Shown piece after piece: positions 62,301 to 64,000 of a stretch of 64,000 nt of DNA (position 1 is the first letter of the stretch; each line of letters opens with the position of its first letter). The DNA is from Sphingomonas rosea (lineage in GTDB: Bacteria > Pseudomonadota > Alphaproteobacteria > Sphingomonadales > Sphingomonadaceae), in NCBI RefSeq assembly GCF_039538065.1, contig NZ_BAABBR010000001.1:2580501-2644500 (forward strand), written 5' to 3'. A program made the position numbers and the translations under genes. The notes beneath the pieces were generated by a model. It worked only from the letters and a program-made list of their open reading frames with translations. It did not search any database and was not told where the DNA came from.

Positions 62301-62729
62301 TTACGGGGCCGTTCCGGAAAAGCTGGCGATTTCAACACCGACCGCTCGCGCATTCGGGTAGACATCAGGCTTGCTCGTGGCCACCCGCAAAGCACTCACT
62401 CCGTCGCGCGAAGCAATCCAGTCATAGACTTCTCGCGCCAGGGTTTCCTGCAGATTGAACCGGCGCGACGCGGCGATTCGCTCGATCTCGAGGCGCAGGT
62501 GATCGTAATTCCAGGCATTGGCGGCGGCATCGTCGGCCGGGGTTTCGACGTTCGACAGCCAGACTTCGACCGTGATCAGCAGCCGCTGGGGCGCTCCGAC
62601 CTCGAAATCGTGAAAGCCGATGTCGGTCATGACCTCTAGCGAATCGAGGAAGATTCGCGCCGAGCGGACCGCAAGGTTGGCCGGAACCATCCCGTCGAGA
62701 CGTGGCGTGAAGGGAAGAATGTCGCTCAT
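62301..62729 (-). CDS. folB: dihydroneopterin aldolase
   Basis: 142 residues matching FolB. LEVMTDIGFHDFEVGAPQRLLITV contains the substrate-binding Gly-Phe-His-like segment (GFHDFE) and the catalytic lysine is in VATSKPDVYP. It makes 6-hydroxymethyl-dihydropterin for folate. The ATG at 62729 overlaps the stop of the upstream reductase by four bases, giving a folate gene pair. Confidence 0.9.
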   Translation of the reverse strand: MSDILPFTPRLDGMVPANLAVRSARIFLDSLEVMTDIGFHDFEVGAPQRLLITVEVWLSNVETPADDAAANAWNYDHLRLEIERIAASRRFNLQETLAREVYDWIASRDGVSALRVATSKPDVYPNARAVGVEIASFSGTAP

Positions 62730-63457
62730 TCGCTGTCCGTTTGCAGAAACTGCACATCGCGCGGCAGGCGCCAGAAGCGCTGGCCGGCGTCGAGCGTGAG
62801 CGTTTCGCCGGTGATCGCCGGAGAGTCCACCAGAAAGCGCAGGGTCCACAGCACGTCCTCTGGCTCGACCCCATGCCGCAGCGGATTGAACCGGTGCATG
62901 GCCTGGAAATTGGCCTCGGTCTGGCCGGGCGAGAGCAGCATCAGCGCGGGCGCGATGCCGTTCACGCGAATCCCCTGCTCCGCCAGCGCTTGTGCCGAGA
63001 GCGTCGTCAACGCGGCGAGCGCGGCCTTGGACAGCGTGTAGCTGAGATAATCGGGATTGGGCGCGACGAGCTTGGCGTCAAGGATGTTGACCACCAGCCG
63101 GTCCCCTGCCCCGCCGGCGGCGGCGAAGGCCGAGGTGAGCAGGGCGGGCGCAGCGACGTTGACCGCCATGTGCCGGCCAAGCTCCTCGGCCGAGAAATCG
63201 GCGAAGCTGTCGGCGGCAAAGCGCGCGGCATTGTTGACGAGGAGGCTGGGCGGCTGCGGGCAGGCGGCGAGGATGGTGGCGGCGGCCACGGGATCGGCAA
63301 GGTCGGCGACGACGGGAATGGCCCTCTCCGGGACCGCATCGGCCTTGTCGCGGACATGCGCGACGACCTGCCAGCCGTCGTGGAGGAGGCCTTCGGCCAG
63401 CACCCGGCCGACGCGTTTGCCGGCTCCGGTGACGATTGCGACCCTGTTCATGGGCAT
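62726..63457 (-). CDS. SDR-family pteridine reductase-like protein (FolM-like)
   Basis: 243 residues. The NADPH motif TGAGKRVGRVLAEGL is of the TGxxKRxG type seen in pteridine reductases (PTR1) and FolM, rather than the usual SDR TGxxxGIG. VNNAARFAAD and the catalytic YTLSKAALAALTTL (YxxxK) follow. FolM reduces dihydromonapterin/dihydrofolate. The four-base coupling to folB fits a folate role. I regard the pteridine substrate as likely rather than certain. Confidence 0.78.
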   Translation of the reverse strand: MPMNRVAIVTGAGKRVGRVLAEGLLHDGWQVVAHVRDKADAVPERAIPVVADLADPVAAATILAACPQPPSLLVNNAARFAADSFADFSAEELGRHMAVNVAAPALLTSAFAAAGGAGDRLVVNILDAKLVAPNPDYLSYTLSKAALAALTTLSAQALAEQGIRVNGIAPALMLLSPGQTEANFQAMHRFNPLRHGVEPEDVLWTLRFLVDSPAITGETLTLDAGQRFWRLPRDVQFLQTDSE

Positions 63458-63514
63458 GAGGGTCTAGCGGCCACCCTTGCGGAAACAAGGCGTGCGGCAC
63501 ATCTGCTTTGGCCC

Positions 63515-64000
63515 ATGCCCGAAACCCAGCCCCCGATCGATGTCAGCCGCCTTCCCCTCGCCGAGATCGAGGCGGCGATCGCCGAGCGGCGGCGGCCGCC
63601 GGTCGAGCGCTGGAACCCCGCGCATTGCGGCCACAGCGACATGCGCATCGACCGCGAGGGTCGCTGGTGGCACGCAGGCCGGAGAATTGAGCGCGACGCC
63701 TTGGTGCGGCTCTTCGCTAGCGTGCTGCGGCGCGAGCCCGACGGCAGCCACGTGCTGGTGACGCCGGCCGAGAAGCTCGACATCGAGGTCGAATTCGCCG
63801 CGCTGCGCGTCACCGCACTGGCGATCGAGGGCGACGGCGAAGGACAGCGTATCGCAGTACAACTCAACAGCGGCGAGGCGGCGGTGATCGGACCGGAGAC
63901 ACCGCTCCTGATGCGCGAGGACCTGCCCGTTATTGCGCTCCGCGGTGGGCTCGAGGCGAGTTTCGAGCGGCCGGTCTATTACGAGCTTGCCGAGCTGGCG
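63515..64000 (+). CDS. DUF1285 family protein (partial, runs off the window end)
   Basis: 162 codons are visible and open to the last base, starting MPETQPPIDVSRLPLAEIEAAI. Features of DUF1285 are WNPAHCGHSDMRIDREGRWWHAG and FASVLRREPDGSHVLVTPAEK, then IEVEFAALRVTALAIEG. This family, conserved in proteobacteria and of unknown function, has a length of about 180 residues, so most of it is present. It is divergent from the folM-like gene with a short gap of 57 bases. Confidence 0.85.
   Translation, partial: MPETQPPIDVSRLPLAEIEAAIAERRRPPVERWNPAHCGHSDMRIDREGRWWHAGRRIERDALVRLFASVLRREPDGSHVLVTPAEKLDIEVEFAALRVTALAIEGDGEGQRIAVQLNSGEAAVIGPETPLLMREDLPVIALRGGLEASFERPVYYELAELA

Overview
The window is about 68% GC, almost entirely protein-coding, and reads as a core-chromosome stretch of an alphaproteobacterium, most likely a sphingomonad (Sphingomonadaceae). 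The pointers are a pckA / chvI-chvG-hprK-rapZ-EIIA-HPr cluster, a ppk-hdaA-purM-purN neighbourhood, a lptD-surA-pdxA-rsmA operon, a tonB-exbB-exbD-exbD operon, a GTTC-N7-GTTC LexA-type box, and a proline-rich outer-membrane protein with a short cysteine-pair motif. I found no tRNA, rRNA, CRISPR array, transposase or prophage.

Layout. 1-5.5 kb: tail of a Gre-type factor, a TupA-like ATP-grasp protein, a tiny zinc-ribbon protein and a lipoprotein in a lower-GC pocket, then two divergent dicarboxylate/amino-acid:cation symporters that differ at the substrate-selecting residue. 5.5-18.5 kb: aspS, rnd, an I78-type lipoprotein, the polyphosphate pair ppk and ppx with hdaA, and purM followed by a purN fused to a YjbR-like domain, then a sorbosone-dehydrogenase-like lipoprotein with a DUF2231 membrane protein. 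18.6-31.3 kb: the proline-rich outer-membrane protein, ndk-holC-pepA, lptD-surA-pdxA-rsmA, rsmB and guaB. 31.3-38.8 kb: a CoA-ester lyase, SPFH/NfeD pair, DUF885 lipoprotein, aldo/keto reductase and a large HWE-family sensor kinase. 38.9-46.5 kb: pckA facing the ChvGI two-component system with HprK, RapZ, EIIA and HPr, a cluster linking envelope or acid sensing with carbon and nitrogen status, then a TrmH-type methyltransferase and a META-domain lipoprotein. 46.5-56.2 kb: rmuC with a LexA-type box, an SDR, a serine hydrolase, a photolyase, a YdjM-like membrane protein, a spermidine-synthase-like protein and the 2-oxoacid:ferredoxin oxidoreductase pair korB/korA. 56.2-64 kb: an HSL-type esterase, a stress protein, rppH, SodC, the TonB energising complex, folB with a FolM-like reductase, and the start of a DUF1285 protein.

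Most genes sit in tight operons with 4-base ATGA/GTGA overlaps, and three convergent pairs share their stop codons in 4 bases (CTAG or CTAA). Short palindromic repeats of the kind scattered through alphaproteobacterial genomes lie between several genes. Nothing here forms an obvious new multi-gene system. The most unusual items are the PurN-YjbR fusion, the LexA-type box before rmuC, the symporter pair with divergent binding-site residues, the palindrome between pckA and chvI, and the nested inverted repeat between rsmB and guaB.
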